A stretch of 64,000 bases of DNA from Bryum argenteum (taxonomy: Eukaryota > Streptophyta > Bryopsida > Bryales > Bryaceae). Shown in pieces: positions 22,540 to 33,162 of this stretch. The DNA lies in contig CM073328.1 in the NCBI GenBank assembly GCA_037043015.1, forward strand, positions 12,931,495 to 12,995,494, given 5' to 3'. Positions within the stretch are counted from its first letter, which is position 1. The number at the start of each line of letters is the position of its first letter. Under the pieces are notes generated by a model that worked only from the letters and a program-made list of their open reading frames with translations, ran no database searches and was not told the origin of the DNA. The position numbers and the translations under genes are program-made.

Positions 22540-24030
22540 TTAGCGCGTAATGAGGCAGTGGATATTATCGATCTTCATATTTGAAGCCTGCACAATACAC
22601 GGTCGATTGTAAACTCTGATAGGAAGTTGAGTGCTGAATTCGAAGCATATGTTCTACTTGCTCAACATTGAGTGTGGAAAGTGTAGGTAAGTCACCAGCA
22701 CATCTCTGATTTGCTCGGATGTACCATGCCGAAGGAGATATCTTTTCTGCTTTAGCTCCTTGAGAAGTCCCTTCAGCTCGCTTCTCCGCTGGCACCCGGC
22801 GGCAATTGCACGGTGCAAAATTGTGATGTTATCTTTCAAGCACCTCACCTGGAAAAATTGCAACTAAAATCGTGAGCATGGACTGCAATGCCTCGGACGT
22901 GTCGCAATATACAAATAGTTACAAAATTACCTGTCTGCCTGGCCACCGTCCGATCCCAAGGTATTTACATGCCGCTGCCAGATCTTTATAAGGAACATTA
23001 AGCTTGTCCGCGGCTACGAGTCCCTTCCGGTGGAAGTGGGGCCGAAGATCCGTAAGCCTGAGCTGTACGTTGTTTCGTTGATTCTGGCCATCATGGAAAT
23101 ACAAATAACCATCACATCATGCCAGCACAATCAGAAAACAAGAAATACAAATGGATGGTGCCAAATTCTTTGACAATTACAGGTGCCAAAACTCTTACCC
23201 GATACACTTCATTATCATACTCGGAAGCCTCGGAGTCCTCTTCGGCTGGGCTGCTCTTGCTATTATGCATAGACGACCCCGACTCTGATCTGCACGCGCC
23301 ATCAGGAGGTACTGCGTCATTTGATTCCATCGGCTCCGACTCCGACTCCATCTCATTGGGGCTCTCGTGAATGATCCTTTCGAGGCTATTGTCAGTAGCC
23401 AGGTTCTCCACATCCTCAGCCGGCATGCCTACGGATGTCCGATGAGTCCCCTCTCCACCAGCTTGGCCGATGGTGTTGACAACCCTCTGTACAGGTGGTG
23501 ACGCAATGGCTATGGCCGGTGGTAATTCTCCTTGTGCGTTAGATGTGACCTTGCCCACGAGCTGGACATCTTTCGAGAGAATAGAGTGCAATTCACCGAG
23601 GTTGCAGTCCAAATTAAAAAATCCCCGTTTCCCGTCTCTCCAAATTGTACTAAATGATGAAATAACATCGTTCTTCCCAATGTATGCAATACTGCGTGCA
23701 TGTTCCTTCACATGCGACACACAATCAAGATATTCAACTGTAGCATATTCACCCAGGCAGAACTTGTTGCCGATATTATTATCGTTTTAGGTTGAAGTTT
23801 AGGGTTATTTTATTTCTTGCAAAAGCATTTGATTCCTACTAGGGTCCTTTTACACAACCAGCTTGGATAGAACCGCTACATACCTCAACAATGCCAAGGA
23901 ACTCTAGGGCTGTTGTGTTGACGTTTGCAGCGATGCTCAAGTACTTCTCTCCAACCAAAACCTTGAATCCTTTCTTCGGATTGTTTCCGCGAGGCTGAAC
24001 ATGGTATGGACAATCGCAAATGTGTGCCAT
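22540..24030 (-). CDS. RWP-RK domain protein, copy D (335 aa, 5 exons)
   Basis: Exons 24030-23884, 23705-23199, 23083-22931, 22848-22696 and 22587-22540, the same boundaries and lengths as A and B. A 5'UTR intron is likely at 24260-24048. Residues begin MAHICDCPYH. The acidic linker includes SPAEEDSEASEYDNEVY. The RWP-RK motif is LGIGRWPGRQ with AADKLNVPYKDL before it. Exon 4 has the basic QRRSELKGLLKELKQKRYLL helix. The C-terminus is the short type (ASNMKIDNIHRLITR). Downstream on the minus strand is a decayed MEDFDEGWKSDSG-like tail, a relic of the longer C-terminus. It is divergent with BTB2, as A is with BTB1. Frame intact. Confidence 0.77.
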
Positions 24031-26757
24031 GATTGCGCTTGGGATCACTGTAAGCACAGAAGATGAAAAAACTTTCAGTAGACACATAATCTAATACAAA
24101 AGCAACAAAAACACCTTTACAGTAGAGGAAGAAAACAAGAGAATTAACCTGCTCTCCTATCAACGGTAAGACGACAACGAAGTTGTCCAAACACGGGAAA
24201 CACAGCAAGTGAGCGCAATAGAGCATTGAGACGAGTCTACGCTACTCTTTGCCAACTCACCGAGCTCTCCACACGTGCTAGAATTTTCTTATGCAAGCAG
24301 GGCCACCTTAAGCAAGAGCCTGCTCAGTAGGAGAAACATTCATGTATCCGTGGTATTTAATGTAGTAACTTAGTGAAGAGGAACTTACTACTTTTAAAAA
24401 TCAATAGTAGTATTCTTAAGTAATTAGTGGCCTTTTACTAATTTACCATATAACAATTGATTTTTGCCAATTATATAAAATCTCAAATACTAATACTTTA
24501 AGACATTGTTATGAAGTATTTTACTTTTAACTCAAATTTGAGAAAAATACTCAATTCTATGTTTATTCAATGTTTATTGTGTCCTATATTGATTATATTG
24601 GCAATCAGGAAGATAAGTTAAGATAGTTGCGAATTCGGTAATAGCAAGTAGGCAATAAATCGGCCTTTGAAAATACTTTTAAGTTCACCAAAAGCGCGAC
24701 TGGCGGGCATTGGGGGCTGCAGTTCACCAATAGGCGACTGGCAGGCACTAGGTCTGCAAAGAGCCGCAATTGCTGCACCACACAATCCTGAGATTCCAAC
24801 TATTTTGGGGTGGCCCTGGCGAAGCCTTGGCAAGGCAGGTGCTCTGTGTTCATGTGCGAGGCCCATGAGCCTCTAGAAGTTAACTTTATAGAGGTTTTTT
24901 ATCCTATCATTTTTTAAGAAGACAAAAATTCTATACATGTAAATATTTTTGTTAAATAAAATGTTCTTTCAATTATTAGGGCTTCATTTAGAGCTTTGTG
25001 ATTGTCCTACAGAAAATATTCTTTTCTTAAATTTGAGGTAAAAGTGGAACAAATACTTTCAAGTTTACAAATTAGAAGTCACATTTAGAAGAAAACACCA
25101 AAATACTCCCAAGGCAAGGAGTTGCTTGGGAACGTTGAGACATTGGTATCTATCAACAACATGTCATAAACTTCAATCATATAAAGGGATAACAAGCTCT
25201 AAGCTCCTCTTCCTTTCATGCTTTTTATGGTCTTCTCGGTGTTGATCTTCTTTTCTCAAGGTAACAAATTATCTGTTTTGGTTTAGTATATTATTTGCAC
25301 TTTTTTTCTTTCTCGCACGATAACGACGCCTTCAAATGAGAGAGAGCAAAGTTAGCTTTTCACTTGCGTTTGAGATAATGTATTAATCTTTGTTTCTCTT
25401 TATACGGATGGTGTAAAAAGCAAATGTTCATGTAAGAAAGCAAGTCATGTCATGTAACAAATCTTCTCGTTTGGTCAAGTACAGTATTTGCACTTTTGTC
25501 TTTCTCTGCGGCTTCAAATGAGAGGGAGCAATGTCAGCTTTACTTCCATTTGAGATGATGTATTGACCATTGTTTCTCTTTTTACGGATCTGTAAACATG
25601 TTTAGCATTTTACGGATCCGTAAACATCTTTTACAAATCTTTTACGGATCCGTAAACATCCTTTACGAATCTTTTACGAATTCGTAAACATCTTTCACAA
25701 ATCTTTTACGGATCCGTAAACATGTAAGCTCACGATCAATACATTATCTCTTTTTTTCTCTTTTTACAAATCCATGTTTTTACACGTCTTGGGCTAAACA
25801 TGTTAGTTCAAGATGTCTAAGCCTAAGTCGTATTGGCATTGCTAGTCCGAGAGAATCTCTACTACAGGGTTCCAAAGTGGAACTTAACAATTCCATTTGT
25901 TGCGTAACTAGACAATATTTTTTTGTTAGGCTTTTTCTCACCTCTTTTTGCACAAGTCATCCTAGTTGCAAGGCCACGTTAGCAAAAAGGCACACTAAGG
26001 TAATTATTTGCAATTCTCTACTTCTTGAGTTTTGTCCAATTTCAACCCTATTTGATTACTAGTGCTTCACTTTTTTCCTCACAACTTCTGTTATTTATTC
26101 ACATTGTTGTAAGATTAAGCTGATGAATTACACCTCTAGATTATTTATCCTATGCATTGGAAATCTCCTTACTGTCTTATTTATACAGTCTACATTATTA
26201 TAAGATAAGAATGTTGATAAGCTTATTAGATTTTCTCTCGAAGAAGATTAAAAAGCTCATTTTCACTAGTTTTTTATCACTTCACCTTATATTGTCTCTA
26301 GAAAAGGATGTAAAGATGATTACTATTCTGTTCTCCTTACTCTTCACTCTCTCTTTTTTCATTTTCTTGAAGAACAAAGAGCTCTCTTTAACAAATATAA
26401 ATCATTTCTATTCTCATCTTGATACTCTCAGATTTTTATGTTGTAGCAAGATGTTCAATCTATGAATTAGAGACTCCATATAGCAAGATATATAGATGTA
26501 TGTCAAAATGTTAATCTTACCTATTTCAAAATTTTAAATAAATGAGAAATAGTAACTCTGGTTTTCAATCAAATTATGAAAAATAACATCCATTGATATT
26601 AAGATAATAAGCATGTTCATAGTCCAAATGTCCCCAAATGACATTAGAGTCATACATGTTCATTACCTAGTTGGTGCTCTTGCTAGGACTTCTGCTACCA
26701 ATAAAAACCTACACTCTTCACTCCGATTAGTTCACAGAGTTACATTTCCACTCACAA
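24031..26757. other. Shared intergenic region between RWP-RK D and BTB2
   Basis: This is the counterpart of 5884-8688 and similar along its length. It contains the D 5'UTR intron, the twice-repeated unit of about 190 bp (about 25255-25400 and 25450-25590) and the palindromic site array at 25575-25725. Near 24690-24760 it has an extra local duplication (GCGACTGGCGGGCATTGGGG and GCGACTGGCAGGCACTAGG) absent from the first module. I see no additional gene. Confidence 0.6.
25575..25725. repeat. Array of palindromic ACGGATCCGT sites, second module
   Basis: About five units of the form TTTTACGGATCCGTAAACAT, one with ACGAATTCGT in place of ACGGATCCGT. The array is at the same relative position as 7530-7625, about 1.05 kb upstream of the BTB start. 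Confidence 0.65.
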
Positions 26758-27441
26758 ATGGTCATGTTTGTGCAGAGGAAACCAAGGACATATAACCTCG
26801 ATTGCCAAGATGGAGTCCGAGAGTCCATCCTTAGACCTCAACATTGCACAGTTCCTACGAGGAGTGAAGATCAAGCACTTAGCAAGGGTCAAGCAAGCCA
26901 GGAGAATGTTAGCATCCACGACGCGGACGTGCACAAGCTCGTGAACGGCGTCAACACCGACATCACACTCAATGCTCTGGATGGCAATGTGCGAGCACAT
27001 CAACACATGCTAGTATCCTACTCTTCAGTTTTCAAAGCCATGATTGAGAATCACACGAGCAAGCCCGAGGAGCCTCTGGAGTTGGCCATGACCGTAGCGG
27101 CGTTGAAGGTCCTGTTGGTGTTGCTTTACGGCGCCAATAATCAATTAGCGACATGGCAAGTGTTTCATCCGGTCGTGAACGCACACTTCCACGAGATTTT
27201 TGATGCTTGTCGCAAGTTCGAGATCATCCAACTAGTGCCCACTTTGCATACGGCTCTTCCTGGGCGCCTGACTCATGCAAATTACGGGGAGTTTTACATC
27301 AAGGCCTTCGAGCTCAACGAGATCTGTGAAGAGCGGATGGGTGTCTACGGATATTGTCGCCTTCATGAGCAATGTTGCAAATTTCTCGAAGAAAATCCTA
27401 TTCCATCGAGTGATGCGGAGCGTCTGATGTATAGCACTTAG
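26758..27441 (+). CDS. BTB/POZ-domain protein, copy BTB2 (227 aa)
   Basis: Open from ATG 26758 to the stop at 27439-27441. Residues about 67-165 fit a BTB/POZ domain: NTDITLNALDGNVRAHQHML, SSVFKAMIENH, LELAMTVAALKVLLVLLYG, then a helical segment (HFHEIFDACRKFEIIQL). The C-terminal half (EFYIKAFELNEICEERMG and CRLHEQCCKFLEEN) may be a BACK-like helical region. Such proteins commonly act as CUL3 adaptors, but the partner is unknown here. Residues 1-57 are read in a different frame from BTB1: relative to BTB1, two bases differ in number near 26920, so the MESESPSLDL frame (ATG 26810) no longer joins the BTB domain. The true N-terminus is therefore uncertain. Confidence 0.72.
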   Translation: MVMFVQRKPRTYNLDCQDGVRESILRPQHCTVPTRSEDQALSKGQASQENVSIHDADVHKLVNGVNTDITLNALDGNVRAHQHMLVSYSSVFKAMIENHTSKPEEPLELAMTVAALKVLLVLLYGANNQLATWQVFHPVVNAHFHEIFDACRKFEIIQLVPTLHTALPGRLTHANYGEFYIKAFELNEICEERMGVYGYCRLHEQCCKFLEENPIPSSDAERLMYST

Positions 27442-29035
27442 TATGTTATTCTCAGATTGAGGATACAAAAATTTGCTGTTGTGATTTCAGCATTGGAAAA
27501 GCTTGTAGGGGATATCTAAAGTGGGGACTTTTGTTATTGTACCTATCTTCTGTAAATTTTGAAATATTCTTGAACACCTGTGGAAGCTTCATTGTTTTGA
27601 ACATACAAAAGAAGAATGCGTGTCTTGAAGATTGGACGCAAAAGTAACTAGATAATCTCTTGAGATTCTCATTTATGTTCTTAATACATGTTTCAATACT
27701 ATTATTTATTGGTAAATCTATGTTTGTCAATGCTATCATCGCCTATATGACTTACGACCAATTTGGGTGCATGCAAGTCTGCTTTGCGTATATACATATT
27801 CAAACGGACATAAAAATTTGTAAGGAACGCTTTACATGGGGAGTCAAGCCGTACATGGAGCCAAAAGAGGAAAATATTCTCTCAACCTGATTGATGTATT
27901 TTTGTAGTTACAAAAATGGATCAATCTGGTTGAGAGGATTTTTGCCCTCATTCAGTCCGCTAAACTATAATTGTACACAACTTATTTGATCCTGAAATGC
28001 CCATAAGGTTATATTTTCATTGATGTACAATTTGAGGCCTCACAACAATGGCATCTGAAGTTCTGAACGACTTTTTATCGTAAACATTTGTAGACAAGTT
28101 AACCTCATTGAGTGTACTACCATATGCAACAATAATAAAGTCCAGTCAAACCATGATTGTGCTACATATGCTATTCAAATTATGTGTTGCATGTGATATA
28201 CTTTAAACTTAGCTTATATTTATTCTAAAAATCATACTCGACCAAACGTCTTTAAGTGCACTACCATATGCAACAGTAATAACTTCTATATATAAAAGAA
28301 TACGATTCTTGTGCTATCCTTGGTGATCCATACATGCATGGTCATGGTCATGGTTATTACCATAATTTGGTCATGTATAGACATCATAAAGAGTTTTAAA
28401 GATTTTCATGCGTTTCCATAAGTGGTATTTGATTGCTATTCAGAGTTTATTAGATCACCATCATATAACAAGGAGTAAAAGGGGCAAGGAACATAGAATA
28501 TGAAAGAGCGAACAAGAGATCAAGGGGACATCAAAGGGGGACTAGGAACCGGGAACAAATGATAGGAATTGAAAATAGAGGATAGAACTAGGAACAAATA
28601 ATGAAAATCAGGAATGACTAATGAAGATTAGGAACGAATGATGAAAACTGGGAACAAATGATAGAAACCAAGAAGGGGAGTTTGGGATGGTGAACCAGAA
28701 ACAAAGGATGGGAACCGGGAACGGGAGTTTGGAGATAGGGAACTAGTCATTAACAAGAAAACGGAGAATGAAGAACGATAAGAGAGGACATGGAACTGGG
28801 AATAAGGGACTTAGTAAACGGAGGACATGCTACAAATTTTAAAATGCAGGGAGACTATGAACAAGGGAACCGGGGATAGGGGTAGTTTTTGAAGAGCACC
28901 AAATAAAAAGCTCACCTATCGGGACGAGAGGGACCTTATTCACAAAATAATTATATATATAATTTTATTATTATTATTAATCTATTATTTATATGATTAT
29001 TTTTTAAAAATTGTGTCTGTAGAACACAGGTATAT
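27442..29035. other. BTB2 3' flank and purine-rich tandem repeats
   Basis: About 27490-28290 matches the relics at 2020-3980. About 28480-28880 is a purine-rich array of degenerate units such as GGGAACAAATGATAGGAA and GGAACGAATGATGAAAAC, with no coding sense. No gene is recognisable. Confidence 0.5.
28480..28880. repeat. Degenerate purine-rich tandem array
   Basis: Repeated units of about 20-25 bp built on GGAACnAATGATnnnAA, plus longer GGGAACCGGGAACGGGAG-like steps, give a strand with almost no pyrimidine runs. It is a minisatellite of unknown role. Confidence 0.6.
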
Positions 29036-29722
29036 TCCCTAACCGTCCATGGGTGGTTTTGGGAGCTCAAAACCTCAAAACTGCTATTTCCTATGCACTC
29101 CCACAGATGTGAACCAACTCTTTTATGCCTTTTAGAACTTCCAACCGTAAGATCTTGTACCTAAGACTATTTTTAGTTGTTGTTCCAAAAATCAAAACTG
29201 CTATTTCCTATGCACTCCCACAAATGTGAACCGATTCTTTTATGCCTTTTAGAACTTCCAACCGTAAGATCTTGTACCTAAGACTATTTTTCATTGTTGT
29301 TCCAAAAATTGACCGTTGGATGCTTACCACTTGAGAAATCGTAACATTCAAAGTTTGTCTCCCAAGTTTTTTGGGCAGTATCAAAAATTGTTTTAGGAAT
29401 TTTTGGAGGCTGCCCTTGTAAAATTGATAAATGTTTCGACTTGTGTCACTTTGGAACTCAAGTAGTGATTTGTTTATGAACATATTTCCAAAAAAAATTC
29501 AAAAAAAGACTAAATTTAAACTACCCTTTTTGGACTTCAAACCTAAACTTTCTAGATGAAGGTTTTTGAATTGGAATTTGGCTTTGCAAATTTTACCACA
29601 TACTTTTTGGAGTATAAGGAACACCCAATACAAACTTTAGGCAAAAATATTACTTTTAACACCTTCATCTAGGTTGCCCGAAATTGCAAAAACCCGTTCC
29701 GGGTTTCAAGGAAGGTTAGGGG
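29036..29722. mobile_element. Non-autonomous piggyBac-like element, about 0.69 kb
   Basis: The ends read TCCCTAACCGTCC (left) and, reverse-complemented, CCCCTAACCTTCC (right), diverged piggyBac-type ends; the TTAA duplications are no longer clear. The right 260 bp match, inverted, the 5' non-coding part of the piggyBac element at 19337-19600, including the stretches TTTACCACATACTTTTTGGA and AACATATTTCCAAAAAAAA. It contains a direct duplication of about 100 bp (about 29070-29185 and 29190-29300). No transposase. Confidence 0.6.
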
Positions 29723-31461
29723 ATATACTAGTGTCCATTCAAGCAATAATAATACTCATTCAAATCATGCGATACATATTTAATTTTTGTGTTGTATATG
29801 ATAACCTTAAATTCAGGATGGTTTCATGAACCGAAAGAGATTATATTCACTAAAATCTTTGTAGCTTTGTTGATGATCTTTTCAATTTTGTACGATTAGG
29901 TTATAAGAGGCCCTTGATTGACTTCGCAAGGCATTGATATTAAAGGGTTGAACAATCTCTGGATTTTAGAGGTATATTGAACAACATAGCAAACACGGCA
30001 AATTATAATATTTCTTACTAGTATGTTTCCGGTTGTCCCAAAGGGGAAGGTCTTTACATGGTACTTTTAAAAAGTATCCCGTGTCTACCATTTCCTCAAA
30101 CGATTTTTTTTCTCCCTTTTTCTCTCTCTTTATTCATATTTTGTAATACATAAAAGAAGGTAGGAAGGTTGGTAAGTTTGTAGGTTGGTAGGTTGGTACA
30201 TTGGTGGGTAGGAATGATCGGAAGATCATAGTTTACTGAGCAAATGGAATTAAACAGGTTTAATGTCCGTGCTAAAATATGAAGAGGAAGTTTTCCATGC
30301 CATGTCTGATCTTACTGAGCAAATAGACCTCGGTTTTGCGAGTGACAACCTCGTGAGTGCACGCACAAAGCTTCAGAATCGGACAGCAACTGGGTTCCTC
30401 TGGCACTTTATCAAATCCAAGAGGGCATACAACAGTCGACTAGCGGAGTGAGCAGCAGCACAGTCAAGGTAGGACATAGCTCCTGCTTTTCAATGGTGTT
30501 CTCTCCACCTGCATGGACTGGTCAGCAATGGAAGTCGGGGCCGTGGGTCTAAAGCCTGCGCAGTTAGAGTAGGAAGTTAAAGAGGAATAATTAGTATGAC
30601 TAATGAGACAGACTTGTTGATAGTTACTCCAATTTAGAACAAAGTAAGGATGAGGAATCAACTTGATCGGCTTGTTAGAACCATATGCAAATTGTTAAAT
30701 GTTCATTTTGAAGAACTGGTGGATTTATCAAATGGGATTGAAATAGGCAATATTGGGACTGAAGGAATGCAAAGCAATTCTTGTAAATTAGCCAAAAAAA
30801 TAATCAAATCTGTTTGTTCCTGGTGGAGGTGCATCACAAACTATGGAGGTGGTGCTTCATCAAACCGAGGTGAGCATAAAACGCTGACGAGCAAGGTGAG
30901 GACCTGCGCATTCAAGTTTGAACGATCATTGCCACTGAGCAATTCTACTCTCGATCAGGCGAAGGGTATCATGGACAAGGAGAATCCCGTTGCAACCTCT
31001 GTTCATTCACTCAATTCCAATCAAGTAACTAAGAACAGCCTCTAAATACAAACTTACAGCAACATAGCTGTTCATGTCTCATTTAAAACTCAAATATGCA
31101 CTTCCAAGTTCAAACATATTCAATTGAAACTCACATGACTAAGGAAAGATGACCCATCCTCATTCAAAAACCTTTAATCCCACAAACAAAAGAATGTTCT
31201 CAATGCAAAAATTTAAACTTTGCCTATGCAAGAGTAGAAATAGCTATCATGAAACTTTTCATGTCCTCTTGGACTGATTAAATGATCACTCCTCTCAGTA
31301 CCTGATATTTGGACGCATTCTAACCGGAGTCGGACTTCCATCCCTCATCGAAGTCCTCCATGTCCATGCCACAGTCACCCGCGTGACCCCATGCCACATA
31401 CGAAAAGGAGGTACGGTTGCCACGGCCGTGCCATGGACGCAACAAGATCACATCTGTGAAA
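29723..31461. other. Intergenic DNA with two unrecognised frames and E 3' flank
   Basis: A 62-codon frame at 30263-30451 (MSVLKYEEEVFHAMSDLTEQ) follows an AAACAG acceptor-like site and could be an exon remnant, but I recognise no family. A 131-codon frame at 30650-31045 runs into the repeated RWP-RK 3' flank from about 30865 and is probably not a gene. From 30868 to 31461 the DNA matches the 3' flanks of B and D. Confidence 0.35.
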
Positions 31462-31768
31462 TTAGCGCGTAATGAGGCGGTGGATATTATCGATCTTCAC
31501 ATTTGAAACCTGCACATTACACGCCCGGTTGAAAACTCTGGAAAGAATTTGAGTGTTGAATCAAAGCATATGTTCTACTTGCTCAACATTGAGTGTGGGA
31601 AGTGTATGTAAATCACCAGCACGTCTCTGATTTGCTCGGATGTACCATGCCGAAGGAGATATCTTTTCTGCTTTAGCTCCTTGAGAAGCCTCTTCAGCTC
31701 GCTCCTCCGCTGGCACCCGGCGGCAATTGCACATTCCAAAATTGTGATGCTGTTTATCAAGCATCTCA
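31462..31768 (-). pseudogene. RWP-RK gene fragment E (exons 4-5 only)
   Basis: Contains exon 5 (31509-31462, stop included) and exon 4 (about 31768-31617, MRCLINSITILECAIAAGCQ, then RRSELKRLLKELKQKRYLL), with the normal intron between them. Exons 1-3, including the RWP-RK motif, are absent. The break falls at the first bases of exon 4, where a dispersed repeat (31766-32335) begins. The 3' flank matches B, so E corresponds to B in the second module. Confidence 0.8.
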
Positions 31769-32335
31769 ATGATAGGTCAAAGAAACACTTTATTCAAGTC
31801 TACCTCCAATTCGATTTGGAGTTCATTTCAAATCTTTAACTGCAAGCAATTTCTTGTACATAAATGCCTTTTTGTTTTTGTGTATATGAAATCACCAATG
31901 ATGGCATCCAACACATTCTTTGCCGTAGCACTCTTGGTTGTGGGATAGGATAAGAGACCCTATATACAAACGACCCCCACAATCGGATTGTCCAGAATGA
32001 AATGTTTATTTGGATCGGAATGAAGGTGGCCCTTCTTAATTGGAGAGTGCAAAATGAAGATTTTCTTGGAATGAAATGAAGATTTCCTTGGGATGGATGA
32101 ATATTTCATCGAATAGCATGTTGCTGATATGTACATGCACTATGTCGAACGTCAATAGGTGTACCTATATTAATTATTTCTGCAAATTTTAGTTAAATAA
32201 ACAACCGCTTATGATACAAATAAGTAAACCGTGTATTTTTTCTACCTGAGAAAAGTAGTAAACTCACACGTATCATAGCTCCAAGTATAGTGAATGGCTT
32301 AAGTGTTCAAAAATAGGTGACTTACACTAGTGTAC
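31766..32335 (+). repeat. Dispersed repeat R1, copy 1
   Basis: Direct repeat of 39245-39835. It starts AGGTCAAAGAAACACTTTAT and includes TTGTGGGATAGGATAAGAGA and AGTGTTCAAAAATAGGTGAC. Its beginning also resembles a segment of the repeats at 41572-42120 and 57285-57855 (ATAGGTCGAACGAACACTCT). It truncates RWP-RK fragment E. No coding capacity was seen. Confidence 0.7.
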
Positions 32336-32756
32336 TATGGTGTTTGCTCTACATTTCATACTCCAATTATACAGTGTTTAAGGAAACCTAGGACCCCATA
32401 CAAACATCATAGCAGGTGATGTGGGTACAATTTTACAATTAATTATGTAGTTGCACCAAGCACTTATACCTACAATTTTCACCATAGAATATCTACAAAG
32501 ACTATTGTTGTGTCCTCCATAGCCGAGGGGGCTACCATAGGTAGTTGTATTGAATGCCATGGGTAGTCATATTGAATGCCGATATCATACGAGGGCTCAT
32601 GGCATTTATTTAAGTGAAGGAAATGCAAAGCTACAAAGTACACAATTAACCAATGTGGCGCAATGGGAGTTGACACTTCACTGAAACACCTTCCTACATA
32701 GGCTCACCGCTTCTCGGAAAGCTCTTGAGCAACTTCCAACTTGGAAAATTGATGGA

Positions 32757-33162
32757 AACCTCAATTCCGTTAACATGGCACTACTCCATGTGCCATTTTA
32801 GCCGAGGTAATAAAAGTGCCATATTGTGCAAACGTGTCATTTTACAAGCATATTTTTGAATTCAAGTTCAGAAGTGTTTATGCCTACAAAATGACATAAT
32901 TATTTATACCACCATGTACTCCGTAATATCACCAAAATTTCCATAATATGACACATTTTTATGGTTTTTGACCTTTGGACACAATAGAAGGGCAATATTT
33001 TTGAACCGCCATTAAGAAAAATTTACCCTATCATGTCAAAACTCGACAAAAACTCGACAAAAACCAGCATCATTTTTTTCATTTTATGCACCCCAAAAAG
33101 CATCATTTTAGCCGAATAAGTGAGGAATAAGTGAATAACGCTATTTTAACGGAATTGAGGTT
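32757..33162. mobile_element. MITE with AACCTCAATTCCG ends, copy 1 (406 bp)
   Basis: Terminal inverted repeats begin AACCTCAATTCCGTTA. It is flanked by a 4-bp direct repeat TGGA (32753-32756 and 33163-33166). The interior matches 40767-41208. A 4-bp duplication is used by Sola, Ginger and some Academ elements; superfamily not settled. Confidence 0.8.

Noticed and set aside
26758-27441. BTB2 as a plain intact orthologue of BTB1
   Set aside because: The N-terminal reading frames differ between the copies, so the first 57 residues cannot be assumed homologous or real.
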